Shown piece by piece: positions 47,463 through 56,876 of a stretch of 64,000 nt of DNA (the stretch's first letter is position 1; each line of letters opens with the position of its first letter). The stretch is from a virus, in IMG/VR virus record IMGVR_UViG_3300042386_000659, positions 1-64,000 of that record; one strand, 5' to 3'. A model generated the notes under the pieces. It had not been told where the DNA came from, ran no database searches, and saw only the letters and a program-made list of their open reading frames with translations. The position numbers and the translations under genes were made by a program.

Positions 47463-48391
47463 TGAGCATAAAAATAGTAGGTATCGGTGCATATGTACCC
47501 GAAAAAGTTTTAACAAATAAGGAGATTGAAAAAATGGTCGATACTGAAGACCAGTGGATTCAAGATAATTTAGGAATTAGAGAAAGAAGAATTAGTTCCG
47601 ATGACCAACTAAGTTCAGACTTGGCAGTTAAGTCAAGTATATCTGCAATTCATGATGCAAACTTAACAGTTAATGATATTGATTTCATTATTATGGCAAC
47701 ATCATCACCTGACAGAATTAGTCCATCAACCGCTTGTTTATTACAAGAGAAGATTGGTGCGTTTAATGCTGCTTGTGTTGATATTAATGCTGTTTGTCCA
47801 GGATTTCTATATGGATTACAAATTGCAAAAGGATTGTTATCTATCGGTCAATACAAAAACATATTATTGGTTGCGTCAGAAACTTATTCTAAGTTAACTG
47901 ATTGGTCAAGACGTGATTGCGTATTCTTTGGTGATGGTTCAGGTGCGGTTGTTCTACAAAGAGATGAATCAAACTATTGTGAAATTGATTTATACGCTGA
48001 TGGTACAGGTAGAGAGGCTTTTACCGTTCATCATAATGAATATTTCTCAATGATAGGTAAAGAAATCTTTAAGGGTGGAACCACTAAGTTACCGTCATCT
48101 ATACAATCTTTATTAGAAAGAACTGGTGTTGATAAAAATGATATTACACATGTAGTTCCTCACCAACCAAGTATTAATATTTTAAAGAAGACCGCGGAAA
48201 TATTAGATGTGGATTTTTCTAAATTTGCAACATCGATGGGTGAATATGCAAACACCGCGGGTGCATCTATTCCCATTACACTTAACAAACTTTACGAACA
48301 AAATAAATTAAAGAAAAATGATTTATTACTCCTAACAACAATTGGGTCTGGATGGGTATGGGGTAGTGGATTAATTAAATGGACAAAATAA
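47462..48391 (+). CDS. Ketoacyl-ACP synthase III (FabH-like)
   Basis: The 309-residue protein has the KAS III catalytic triad: INAVCPGFLYGLQIA (Cys112), VVPHQPSINIL (His about 238) and GEYANTAGASIP (Asn about 268). The start KIVGIGAYVPEKVLTN is typical. It would condense acyl-CoA with malonyl-ACP. In a sugar cluster it may make a short 3-oxoacyl chain for N-acylation (inference). It overlaps the PhyH gene by 1 bp and the SDR by 1 bp. Confidence 0.9.
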   Translation: MSIKIVGIGAYVPEKVLTNKEIEKMVDTEDQWIQDNLGIRERRISSDDQLSSDLAVKSSISAIHDANLTVNDIDFIIMATSSPDRISPSTACLLQEKIGAFNAACVDINAVCPGFLYGLQIAKGLLSIGQYKNILLVASETYSKLTDWSRRDCVFFGDGSGAVVLQRDESNYCEIDLYADGTGREAFTVHHNEYFSMIGKEIFKGGTTKLPSSIQSLLERTGVDKNDITHVVPHQPSINILKKTAEILDVDFSKFATSMGEYANTAGASIPITLNKLYEQNKLKKNDLLLLTTIGSGWVWGSGLIKWTK

Positions 48392-49035
48392 TGAAAAAAA
48401 TATTATTAATTGGAGGAACGGGGGGATTAGGGAATCAACTAACTAAACATTTAAGTTTAAACTATACATGTCTTTCAGTTGGTTCTAAATTATTAGACGT
48501 AACTAACGAAGAACAAGTAAAAGAATTTCTTAATGATGTGGATTATGACATTATAATTTATCTTTCGGTTAAAAATATCGACGGATTAATTCATAAACAA
48601 ACTAAGGAAACAACTGAATCTCAATTAAATGTAAATTTATTTGGGTTTTTGAATGTTCTTCGTCATTCAACTAATAAACTTAGAGAAAAATGTTTCGGTA
48701 GAATCATTTATATATCTTCAGTATTATCTAAGAAACCTATTAGAGGTACTGGTATATATTCGGCAAGTAAAGCGTTCTGTGATAACTTAATTAAAACATA
48801 TTCATTAGAGAATTCAAAATACGGAATTACATCTAACTCCATTCAATTAGGATATTTTGAGGGTGGATTAACAGATAAAGTTCCTGTAGACATTTTACAA
48901 AATGTAAAAAATAGTATATCTTTAAAAAGATTGGGTAAGGTTGCAGAAATGTCAACTTTAATCAAAACAATAATCGATACCGAATATATAAACGGTACAA
49001 ACATATCAATTACTGGTGGTTATGAAAATGAATAA
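48391..49035 (+). CDS. Short-chain dehydrogenase/reductase
   Basis: The start at 48391 (MKKILLIGGTGGLGNQLTKH) overlaps the ketosynthase stop (TAATG). The 214-residue Rossmann protein has GGTGGLGN (about 8), the NVNLFGFLN-type motif, YISSVLSKK (Ser about 114) and YSASKAFCDN with the YxxxK pair. FabG-like. It could reduce the 3-oxoacyl product of the FabH-like gene or a keto-sugar. Confidence 0.85.
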   Translation: MKKILLIGGTGGLGNQLTKHLSLNYTCLSVGSKLLDVTNEEQVKEFLNDVDYDIIIYLSVKNIDGLIHKQTKETTESQLNVNLFGFLNVLRHSTNKLREKCFGRIIYISSVLSKKPIRGTGIYSASKAFCDNLIKTYSLENSKYGITSNSIQLGYFEGGLTDKVPVDILQNVKNSISLKRLGKVAEMSTLIKTIIDTEYINGTNISITGGYENE

Positions 49036-49759
49036 ATTTTTAATTATTTTGGCATATTATGAAAGGCCAAAAATCGTACTAAACTCATTAAAATCAATTT
49101 TAGATATTTCATATCCAGAATTTGAAGTTCACTTTATCGACGATGGTTCAACAAATAGAGGAGAACCAATTGTTAGAGAGGTTTGTTCTTCAATAATTGA
49201 TAAGTTTACATTTCATTATATAGATAATACTATTGAACAAAAAAAGGTACAGGGTGGTAGTATACATGGGAAGTATCTCAATTTAGCCATTGAACAAAGC
49301 GACGCGGACCATGTTATTATTCTATGTGATGATGATGCCATTTTTCCACACTTTCTAACTAAATTGAATGTGTTTTTAAATAAGGAAGAAAATTTAGATA
49401 AAAAATATTTCTATCATAACATGGTATTATACAATAGTTTAACGGAACCTTACACTGTTGGTGCCGAAAGAAAAGATTTAAGTTATTTTACCAATCAATG
49501 GAAAACACCAATACATTGTTCAAGTAGAGTTGACTCTTCACAAGTAACCTACTCAAGAGAGGCATTTTTTAATGATGGTTTATCTTATCCGGCACCTCAA
49601 ACATCAGGTTTAGATGCTGCAATTTATGAACAAATGTTTCAAAAATGGGGACCTTGTTATTATAGCAGTTTAATATCACAAGTAAAATCAAATAACGAAG
49701 ACAATTTAATTTGGAAGGATAAAACAGATAATATGTTTATAACTAAAGACATGAAATAA
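49028..49759 (+). CDS. Family 2 glycosyltransferase
   Basis: The GT2 start is MNKFLIILAYYERPKIVLNS (49028, chosen because it overlaps the SDR stop). It has VHFIDDGSTNRGE (about 32), VIILCDDDAIFPHF (about 90) with DDD metal site, and a C-terminal region with YEQMFQKWGP. About 243 residues. It adds a sugar to an unknown acceptor. The next gene overlaps by 1 bp. Confidence 0.8.
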   Translation: MNKFLIILAYYERPKIVLNSLKSILDISYPEFEVHFIDDGSTNRGEPIVREVCSSIIDKFTFHYIDNTIEQKKVQGGSIHGKYLNLAIEQSDADHVIILCDDDAIFPHFLTKLNVFLNKEENLDKKYFYHNMVLYNSLTEPYTVGAERKDLSYFTNQWKTPIHCSSRVDSSQVTYSREAFFNDGLSYPAPQTSGLDAAIYEQMFQKWGPCYYSSLISQVKSNNEDNLIWKDKTDNMFITKDMK

Positions 49760-50868
49760 TGAATATAACATTCGTACTTGCAGTATATAATAAATTAGAT
49801 TTAACACAGGAATGTTACAATCGTTTACGTAACATATACCCAACAGCACCTTTGGTGATTAGTAGTGGTGGTTCATATGATGGAACCAAAGAATGGTTGG
49901 AATCATTGGAAGATAAGAACCTTTCTTTTATTCATGATGATGATAGGTTGACATTTTCTGAAACATATAATGCGGCAATCAAACTTGTTGATACTGAAAA
50001 ACTTGTGTTGATTCACAACGATATGGTAATTGGTGAACAGTTTTTAGAGAACTTAGATAGATTATTAGATGAGAATCCAAATACATTATTATCCTATACA
50101 ACAATTGAACCCCCAATTTTTAGAGGTCATCAAAGAGCAGGTAAAGTATTATTAGATTTGGGTTCGGGGTTTGATAACTTTGACCAATATAATTTTAATG
50201 CTTATGTGGACCAATGGAAAGATAGTAAGAACCTATACAATGGTGCGGTGTTCTTTATGTCAGGATTTAAAAAGATGTTTGATGATATTGGTGGGTTTGA
50301 TGGTTTCAGTTTTGTACCCGCATTTTGTGAGGATGATGATTTCTTAATCCGTGCGAAACTAAAAGGTTATAATTTAAAAACGTGTGATTCTGCAATCACC
50401 TATCATTTTGTTTCGCAGACATCAAGATTTAGTGATGATTACAAAAAAGATAGAATGTTATATGAGGTTTCATCTAACAGAAACTTTGTTAGAAAGTGGG
50501 GAGTACCAATCTCAGCATTCAATGAACTTAGGTATTGGGAAGAAGATAACTTTACTTATAAGACTTTTAATATGGGTTTAACTACTCGTAATAGAAATAG
50601 ATTAATGGAAGTAGAACCATTCTTCGATAAAATCGATTTAGGGGAGATTCCTGAGACTTATATTGAAAATGAACAAAAGAATACACGATACGATTTAAGG
50701 TCGAAATTTACCCTTACAGATACGGTTGATGTGATGATTACGGAGGTTGATCAATTCACAGATGACGACATTAGAACTTTACATAAAATAAGGTTATCGA
50801 TACCTTACTATGAGCCTGGTGAATACCAAATAGGAAATATGATGATAGTTATTAAGAAAACTATTTAA
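49759..50868 (+). CDS. Family 2 glycosyltransferase, large
   Basis: The 369-residue protein has MNITFVLAVYNKLDLTQECY, ISSGGSYDGTKEWLES, LVLIHNDMVIGEQF (about 90), CEDDDFLIRAKLKGYNLKT (about 193) with the ED motif. A C-terminal extension of about 120 residues (after FVRKWG) is unrecognised. It would elongate a glycan. Confidence 0.8.
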   Translation: MNITFVLAVYNKLDLTQECYNRLRNIYPTAPLVISSGGSYDGTKEWLESLEDKNLSFIHDDDRLTFSETYNAAIKLVDTEKLVLIHNDMVIGEQFLENLDRLLDENPNTLLSYTTIEPPIFRGHQRAGKVLLDLGSGFDNFDQYNFNAYVDQWKDSKNLYNGAVFFMSGFKKMFDDIGGFDGFSFVPAFCEDDDFLIRAKLKGYNLKTCDSAITYHFVSQTSRFSDDYKKDRMLYEVSSNRNFVRKWGVPISAFNELRYWEEDNFTYKTFNMGLTTRNRNRLMEVEPFFDKIDLGEIPETYIENEQKNTRYDLRSKFTLTDTVDVMITEVDQFTDDDIRTLHKIRLSIPYYEPGEYQIGNMMIVIKKTI

Positions 50869-51716
50869 TGAATATACTTGTAACCGGAGGAGCTGGATTC
50901 ATAGGTACCAATTTAGTTAAAAGACTTTTAAAAGATGGTCACGATGTAACATCGTTAGATAACTACTTAAGTGGTTTTAGTTCTAATCATCAAGATGGTG
51001 CAAATTATATATGTGGTGATGTTAGAAACTTATCGATATTAGATGATGTGAAATATGATGTTATATTTCATTTAGCGGCCATCGCAAGAATACAACCATC
51101 ATTCAAACATCCTGTTGAATATTTTCAAACAAATACTAATGGTACATTGAACGTGGTACAATATTGTATTAAGAATGATATACCACTAATTTATGGTGGG
51201 AGTAGTTCACATCATAGTGGTAAGTTTAAAAATCCATACACTTTTAGTAAAGATATTGGTGAGGAAATAGTTAAACTTTATCAGGAACATTTTGGTTTAA
51301 AATCATCAATAACTCGTTTTTATAATGTATATGGTCCTTACCATTTAAAAGATGGTGGTTATAGTACAGTTATTGGTAGATGGGAGAAACAATATGATGA
51401 TGGTGACCCTTTAACCATATATGGTGATGGTTCTAAGAGGAGGGACTTCACACACGTTGATGATATTGTTAATGCGTTAATTAAGATATGTGATAAACAA
51501 GTGTGGGGGCACACATTTGAATTGGGTAGAGGTCAAAATTTCTCGCTGAATGAGGTTGCTGATATGTTTAAAAAAGATAGAGTTTATATGGAAGATAAAC
51601 CAGGAGAAGCTCAAGAAACTTTATGTGAAAGTACATTAGCTAGATTAATTTTAGATTGGATACCAATCGTAAATTTATATGATTATATAGATGAGTATAA
51701 AAAAAAGGGACTATAA
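50868..51716 (+). CDS. NAD-dependent sugar epimerase/dehydratase
   Basis: The 282-residue extended SDR has MNILVTGGAGFIGTNLVKRL, HLAAIARIQPS (about 63), YGGSSSHHS and NPYTFSKDIGEE with the YxxxK pair (about 122-126), plus GDGSKRRDFTHVDD. It belongs to the UDP-glucose 4-epimerase-like group. It would supply a sugar nucleotide for the cluster. It ends in a bidirectional terminator. Confidence 0.9.
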   Translation: MNILVTGGAGFIGTNLVKRLLKDGHDVTSLDNYLSGFSSNHQDGANYICGDVRNLSILDDVKYDVIFHLAAIARIQPSFKHPVEYFQTNTNGTLNVVQYCIKNDIPLIYGGSSSHHSGKFKNPYTFSKDIGEEIVKLYQEHFGLKSSITRFYNVYGPYHLKDGGYSTVIGRWEKQYDDGDPLTIYGDGSKRRDFTHVDDIVNALIKICDKQVWGHTFELGRGQNFSLNEVADMFKKDRVYMEDKPGEAQETLCESTLARLILDWIPIVNLYDYIDEYKKKGL

Positions 51717-51725
51717 AGTCCCTTT
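51704..51725. terminator. Bidirectional terminator between convergent operons
   Basis: AAAGGGACT and AGTCCCTTT form a perfect 9-bp stem with an ATAA loop. A-runs on the left and T-runs on the right allow termination on both strands. It closes the plus-strand glycan cluster and the minus-strand block from the right. Confidence 0.85.
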
Positions 51726-52181
51726 TTCTTTTTTGATTAATTTAAATAAGACCTGATATTTGTCTTTCGTTTTACCCGCATCCTTTAAATCTTCTTTGGT
51801 AATTTCAGGGTATTCGATTTCAATTTCTTGATTTAAAAGTACACCATATTCATTATCAAATTCGATGTATTGTGGGTTAATAACTTTACCAGTTACATTA
51901 CCCTCCTCATCTTTCAATTCATTATACATTTTAACTAAGACTCCACCCTTACCATCTTCTTCACCATATTTTTTGATTAACTCATCTCTTAATGCTTCAA
52001 CCTTAGTTCTCTCACCTTTAAGTTCTGTTGAGAAGTCACTCAATTCATATTTCAAAATGATTGAAAGGTTTTGTTTACTGAATCCCTCAAACACTTGTTC
52101 TCCGGTTTGTGGTTCAATATATCCGTTTATTTCACTTTCTAATTGTAGAACATCTCCTAATTTTAATGTAATTTTTTCCAT
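51711..52181 (-). CDS. Hypothetical protein
   Basis: The 156-residue product is highly charged and helical/beta mixed (LKGERTKVEALRDELIKKYG; KINPQYIEFDNEYGVLLNQE-like). No family is recognised. It ends inside the bidirectional terminator. It lies downstream of the permease and receptor genes with a 53-bp gap, so it may belong to another transcript. Confidence 0.55.
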   Translation of the reverse strand: MEKITLKLGDVLQLESEINGYIEPQTGEQVFEGFSKQNLSIILKYELSDFSTELKGERTKVEALRDELIKKYGEEDGKGGVLVKMYNELKDEEGNVTGKVINPQYIEFDNEYGVLLNQEIEIEYPEITKEDLKDAGKTKDKYQVLFKLIKKEKGTL

Positions 52182-52234
52182 ATTTTTTTAATTCTATTTT
52201 TATAATATATATCTTAATTTTAAAAATGTAAAGA

Positions 52235-53242
52235 TTAAATTATCGTCAATAATGCATAAGTAATCATAATAGATATCCACACAATTAAAGCCTTCAAGTA
52301 GGTCATAAATCCAGTGTGGAAATACTTCTGACCGATTGGTAGACATTTATGTGATGGGGATATCAAATATGCTGAATATTCCAATGTAAAGAATAATACG
52401 AAATATTGCATACCAAATACACTCGTTAATAAACTAACAATACTCGCATATTTTGCGGAAGATCCCAACATAAATGATGATAGAAATGATATCATTGCAA
52501 CAACTAGAATGTGTTCAGGTTTACTATATTGTTTAATATACCCTTCAATTACATTATAATATGAACCAACCAAGTTACCAAGAATAATAACCAACGCCAC
52601 TATCCATATTAATTCCCAATCAATATACCCTAATATTTTATTCCAACTCTTAGAGTAATATACTAACCATACTGTAAATCCAGTAAAGAAACCAAAATAG
52701 TATTGGGTAAAGAATACACACATTAATATGGTTACTAAAAATGGTATAACCACCATAGTTATATTTTGCATATTAATTGGTCCATCCTTAACTTCGATAT
52801 CAATCTCATCATCTTCTAATGATAAAATGTAATAGGTTACATACAAGACTGAAATTAAAAGTAATGGCCAAATATATGACATGAATTGCATATAGGTTAA
52901 ACCTAATACCGCCATTGGAATGATAACTGTTTTCTCCAATGGTGACCACAGATAATAGTGATGTGTTGCAAGATAGTCAATGATGCCAAACTTCTTACGT
53001 TTCTTATTATCTATAGGTGCAATACTATTCAACATAGATGCTGATAACGCAACACGTCCAGGAATAGGTAAGATACCACCAAAGAGTGACACTAAAAATA
53101 CCACCATTCTTTTAGACTTAACTTTTTGTTCAAGTAGTCTGAAGATGTCCATAAGGTATCCTCTTTCTTTGAGGATACCTGTTACGAACATAATGAATAT
53201 TAAATAGACAAGAAACTCTTGTCCTTTGATTAGAATTGACAT
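52235..53242 (-). CDS. DUF401-like membrane permease
   Basis: The 335-residue product has about ten hydrophobic helices. A conserved GGILPIPGRVALSASMLN (about 55-72) matches DUF401-type integral membrane proteins, which are related to ion/organic-anion transporters. An acidic loop (SLEDDEIDIEVKD) lies near 145. It probably moves a small anion or metabolite across the inner membrane. It starts 2 bp after the TonB receptor stop, so the two are co-transcribed. Unusual in a phage. Confidence 0.65.
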   Translation of the reverse strand: MSILIKGQEFLVYLIFIMFVTGILKERGYLMDIFRLLEQKVKSKRMVVFLVSLFGGILPIPGRVALSASMLNSIAPIDNKKRKKFGIIDYLATHHYYLWSPLEKTVIIPMAVLGLTYMQFMSYIWPLLLISVLYVTYYILSLEDDEIDIEVKDGPINMQNITMVVIPFLVTILMCVFFTQYYFGFFTGFTVWLVYYSKSWNKILGYIDWELIWIVALVIILGNLVGSYYNVIEGYIKQYSKPEHILVVAMISFLSSFMLGSSAKYASIVSLLTSVFGMQYFVLFFTLEYSAYLISPSHKCLPIGQKYFHTGFMTYLKALIVWISIMITYALLTII

Positions 53243-53244
53243 AA

Positions 53245-55017
53245 TTAAAAATTATATTTAAGGTTTAAATTAATACTTCTTGTTGGTAAATCAACTGACG
53301 ATCCCCAGACTCTACTAGCATCATTAAATAAGTTATAAAACAACATTGTGTATTCTAAATTTTTATACTTTGTGGTGTATCCAACGTTCACCAATCTCAC
53401 ACCTTTATTGTGTAAAAATTGTCGAACATCATTTCTATCTGCAAATGATAAAGATTGATCAATTGGTTGATATCTACCTTCCACCCATAGCTTATTATAA
53501 TTTAGTTTGATGTAGCCAAAATATGGTACTGTTTTATCAACTGGTTCTGTTGTTCCTGTTAATCTTTTAACACCATAAACATATTCTGCTCTAGCATTCA
53601 CACCTAGTTTAGTTCCAAACAAACTATCATTAAAATAACCTAACGTTGCGCCATTTACTGAGACACCACCAATGTTATCGGTCCTAAATACGTTTGTCGA
53701 TAGTACGGTTACATTAAATGCATCATCTAATTCTTTGAAGTAAACATCAAAATATAAATTACTTCTTTTATAACCAAATCGATATGTTTGACCTCTCTCT
53801 TGTATTAAATCCGGGTTTGGTAATTGTGTACCTCTACCATTTGTCATTGCTTGTTTAATCATCAAATAACTTGGTGCGTTTAAGCTATTGTCATAACTTG
53901 CAAATAGACCTTTGTATCCAACAATTGCTGAATATTCAAAACCATTAAATGGATCAATATCAGTTATTTGAACATTCTTTAATCCTAAACTTGTGTAAAC
54001 TTTTACTTTATAAATTTCATTAATCCAACGAATACCATGCTTTGTTGTTTTATAATCATCGTTTGATACCCCGCCAACTAAACCATTTTCATATCTTATT
54101 TTTTCGATTGTGTTTGTTGAATATATACTAAATGAATGTGGTAATTGATATTCAAGATTTGCGGTATATGCGTCTAGGTGACTAGCAACTTTTTTTGTCC
54201 CATCTAAAATATCTTCCGCACTATTTTGATATGCAAGATTTACACGTAGTCTGTTTAAATTCATCTCATGATTAACAAACAAATATCTTTGTAGTTCCCA
54301 CGTATAAACCGCCGGTCTTTGATAACCAGAACTTCTGAAACCACCGTTCCATCTATCTGTTCTTTCTAAATCATTTGATTGTGAAAAAATTAAAGTTGTT
54401 TTTTGTGTTGAAGACCAGTTGGCTTCAGACACCAATGCTTTTTGGTTGTAAGCACTGTGTTGAAATGTACTATCTGGAGATATAACATTACCATAATCGA
54501 TGTTGTTAAAACCAATACCAAATTTCTTACCTTTATAAGATGCTGATTGGCTAAATCCATCCGTACCACCCACATAATTTAATCCAACATGTGATGATTG
54601 TACACCAACCTTTCTTTCGATTGTTCCACCAATATTACCACCATCTGTAATAGAAATTAACTTTGTAAATTCTAGTGGAACCCATCCAAAATATTGATTT
54701 GGTCCAGTTCTAAATAAACCGTTATTAACCCTAATACCATTAATTGATTGGTCAACTTGATTACCAGTAAACGCACCAACATATGGACTTAATTGTCCCG
54801 GACTTGTTTCTTGAATGCGTGCAGAGTTCAAATATACTTTCGGATTTTTTATTACTTGTTGCACCTGATAGTTGGTGCCACCAACAACAACAACTTCTTT
54901 TAATTCTATTGAAGCTGTGTCTTTTTGAGTTGTACTGTTACCTTTTTGTCCAAATGACATAGTGGTAGTAAACAATAGTGCTAACATTAGCGATAGCATT
55001 GTGATTGTTTTTCTCAT
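53245..55017 (-). CDS. TonB-dependent outer-membrane receptor
   Basis: The start at 55017 gives a signal peptide (MRKTITMLSLMLALLFTTTM, then SFGQ). Longer frames run through the tRNA. After a TonB-box-like IELKEVVVVGG comes a plug domain (about 45-150: PGQLSPYVGAFTGNQVDQSI, NGIRVNNGLFRTGP). A beta-barrel follows and ends NLNLKYNF with the C-terminal Phe for BAM insertion. At 590 residues it is small for the family. It binds and imports a ligand or serves as a surface receptor. Carriage by a phage is very unusual. Confidence 0.85.
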   Translation of the reverse strand: MRKTITMLSLMLALLFTTTMSFGQKGNSTTQKDTASIELKEVVVVGGTNYQVQQVIKNPKVYLNSARIQETSPGQLSPYVGAFTGNQVDQSINGIRVNNGLFRTGPNQYFGWVPLEFTKLISITDGGNIGGTIERKVGVQSSHVGLNYVGGTDGFSQSASYKGKKFGIGFNNIDYGNVISPDSTFQHSAYNQKALVSEANWSSTQKTTLIFSQSNDLERTDRWNGGFRSSGYQRPAVYTWELQRYLFVNHEMNLNRLRVNLAYQNSAEDILDGTKKVASHLDAYTANLEYQLPHSFSIYSTNTIEKIRYENGLVGGVSNDDYKTTKHGIRWINEIYKVKVYTSLGLKNVQITDIDPFNGFEYSAIVGYKGLFASYDNSLNAPSYLMIKQAMTNGRGTQLPNPDLIQERGQTYRFGYKRSNLYFDVYFKELDDAFNVTVLSTNVFRTDNIGGVSVNGATLGYFNDSLFGTKLGVNARAEYVYGVKRLTGTTEPVDKTVPYFGYIKLNYNKLWVEGRYQPIDQSLSFADRNDVRQFLHNKGVRLVNVGYTTKYKNLEYTMLFYNLFNDASRVWGSSVDLPTRSINLNLKYNF

Positions 55018-55050
55018 TTTGTTTTTGTTTAAGAAAAGTTTATAAAATTG

Positions 55051-55140
55051 CGGGGAGGAAGAGATTCGGACTCTCGATTGAATGTTAAGTCCAATAGCAG
55101 CTTCGGAGGCTGTCGGTTTAAACCACTCACCCACCTCCCC
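55051..55140 (-). tRNA. Class II tRNA, Ser-type body, apparent anticodon CCG
   Basis: On the minus strand GGGGAGG pairs with CCTCCCC and the discriminator is G. The D-arm (GGT...ACC), a long variable arm (ATTG...CAAT) and a T-arm with TCCGAAT loop are present. The anticodon loop reads CTCCGAA, giving CCG at 34-36 with T33 and A37. The long arm and G73 fit tRNA-Ser, but CCG would read CGG (Arg). The 27-43 pair is mismatched (A-C). No CCA is encoded. It may be a variant, a damaged copy, or I may have misplaced the loop. Confidence 0.7.
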
Positions 55141-55183
55141 TTACAATATATTATAATATAAACAAAAAATATCAGATAATCAA

Positions 55184-55849
55184 CTACCTCTCAATTAAAA
55201 ATATTCCAAGACCATTCCAAAAATCATTACTATCTTCGCCGGATGTGTATAATTGTATTGAGTGTTTTATAAATAAGTTATTATCCTCAACAAATTTTTC
55301 AAACGACCCATTATCCCAATTCCAGTCATCCATAATAAGAATTGTTTCATTGGAAAATATCGGTAACATATTTGTTAACGCAACGTACTGGTCATGAAAT
55401 TTTGTTTCTCCATCATAAAAAATGATATCAACATTTGGTAATGTTTTGAAATCGAAAGTTTGATAGTCTGTTTTATAAACCGATGTCTTATCCACATTAC
55501 CAAACCTTTTAACATTGCTTATAAATTCTTCTTGTGGTAATATATCAATATTATGTTTATAATAGTTGCCAATTTTTTGACTAACTCCCTTAGGTGTTAG
55601 ATTTGGTGACATAAAGTTATCAACACCTATTGAGTGGATGTCATTACCATAGATAGCAGAACAAAAAGTAGCTCCTCGAAAAACACCAATCTCAAGATAT
55701 GTTGCACCATCAATATTACAAATGTTATTTAAAAAACATCTAACTTTATTACTGGTTATCCCATGAATATCTAAAATATCTTGAGTTAGTTTTGATACCT
55801 CAAGTTTACCCCATTCAATCGAGTCATCAATATGTTTAATTAAGTCCAT
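55184..55849 (-). CDS. SAM-dependent methyltransferase (Methyltransf_24-like)
   Basis: The start at 55849 (MDLIKHIDDSIEWGKLEVSK) is preferred over 55873. The 221-residue protein has TYLEIGVFRGATFCSAI (about 46), IHSIGVDNFM (about 66), NVDIIFYDGETKFHDQYVAL (about 126) and ILIMDDWNWDNG. This is a class I SAM enzyme. It overlaps the U32-like gene by 14 bp, and it completes the radical SAM cassette. Confidence 0.75.
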   Translation of the reverse strand: MDLIKHIDDSIEWGKLEVSKLTQDILDIHGITSNKVRCFLNNICNIDGATYLEIGVFRGATFCSAIYGNDIHSIGVDNFMSPNLTPKGVSQKIGNYYKHNIDILPQEEFISNVKRFGNVDKTSVYKTDYQTFDFKTLPNVDIIFYDGETKFHDQYVALTNMLPIFSNETILIMDDWNWDNGSFEKFVEDNNLFIKHSIQLYTSGEDSNDFWNGLGIFLIER

Positions 55850-56876
55850 GCGATTTCTTTTTATGGTCAGCAACGATGTCGCAATAATTACAATCCCAAC
55901 ATTGGAATTTACATTTCTTTATTTTATTTCTCCATCCCTTCAATTCATCATATGGTATACCGTCCAAATATGTTTCAGAGGTCTTGGAGAGTACTTCACT
56001 ATTTGCAACATAGGAGTCAACAATTTCAATTGTTTCATCTAATCTATTAAAACTATCTCTACCGTGCATTTTGAATACGTCAATGTACTCCAATAATTCA
56101 TCAAACTCTTCTTTAAATGGTGGTATTGTGGCCGCTTTAAAAAAGAATGCATTGATTTCTTTTTCCCATTTGTATTCACATGTTACTTTGGATATCTCAT
56201 GATGAAAATATGGTAGTTCATTAGGTTGTCTAAGGTTGTTATATGAATAGTGTTCATCCATAACTGGACATCTACCTAAACAACCTTCATTAACAAGTAA
56301 TGATAGTTTTACATATCTACCTTTCTCTTCTTGATATTTTAATTGTGCTTTCTTAATGTTTTTTAATTCTTCAACATCTCTCATTAAAATTCTATCGAGA
56401 TTAATATAATCAAATCCTTGATCTGCATTATACCAAAAGTCTTGTCCTGTTGCAACTTTTCTTAATATGGTATTTTTAATTTCCATCTCAGGAAAATGTT
56501 TCTTCAATCCCATTGCAACCCAATGACCATGTGGAATAGTTATACACCTTAAACCCTTTTCATATAATGGTTTTAAATTGTCAACAAACAATTTGTAATT
56601 TTCGTACTTGGGTGAAACATTAATATTATTGAATGTGGCGCTTATTTTAATACCTAACGCCTTTTGTATTATCATTGCGTTTTCAAATATAACATCTCTG
56701 TCTTCTTCTCTAAACACCGCACCCATCGCATCCTGAGTGAATGGTGGTATTCTACACGTAAAATAAATGTCATAAATCCAATCTTTATTTCTTTCTAAGA
56801 ATGGGTAAAATTTATTTACGAACATATCCTCCGTTAACATCGGATTAAACGGTATTGAAAATATTTTATTTGTCAT
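55836..56876 (-). CDS. Peptidase U32-like / Cys-cluster TIM-barrel protein
   Basis: The start at 56876 (MTNKIFSIPFNPMLTEDMFV) is preferred because it overlaps the radical SAM stop (ATGA). The 346-residue protein has a TIM-barrel-like repeat (INLDRILMRDVEELKNI) and LLVNEGCLGRCPVMDEHYS (about 200). A C-terminal KFQCWDCNYCDIV Cys cluster follows, and the whole resembles the U32/UbiU-type Fe-S proteins. Its function is unproven, but it probably binds an Fe-S cluster and works with the radical SAM enzyme. Confidence 0.5.
   Translation of the reverse strand: MTNKIFSIPFNPMLTEDMFVNKFYPFLERNKDWIYDIYFTCRIPPFTQDAMGAVFREEDRDVIFENAMIIQKALGIKISATFNNINVSPKYENYKLFVDNLKPLYEKGLRCITIPHGHWVAMGLKKHFPEMEIKNTILRKVATGQDFWYNADQGFDYINLDRILMRDVEELKNIKKAQLKYQEEKGRYVKLSLLVNEGCLGRCPVMDEHYSYNNLRQPNELPYFHHEISKVTCEYKWEKEINAFFFKAATIPPFKEEFDELLEYIDVFKMHGRDSFNRLDETIEIVDSYVANSEVLSKTSETYLDGIPYDELKGWRNKIKKCKFQCWDCNYCDIVADHKKKSHGLN

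Noticed and set aside
55018-55134. N-terminal extension of the TonB receptor frame
   Set aside because: The extra residues are translated from the tRNA gene. The real start is at 55017 with a clean signal peptide.
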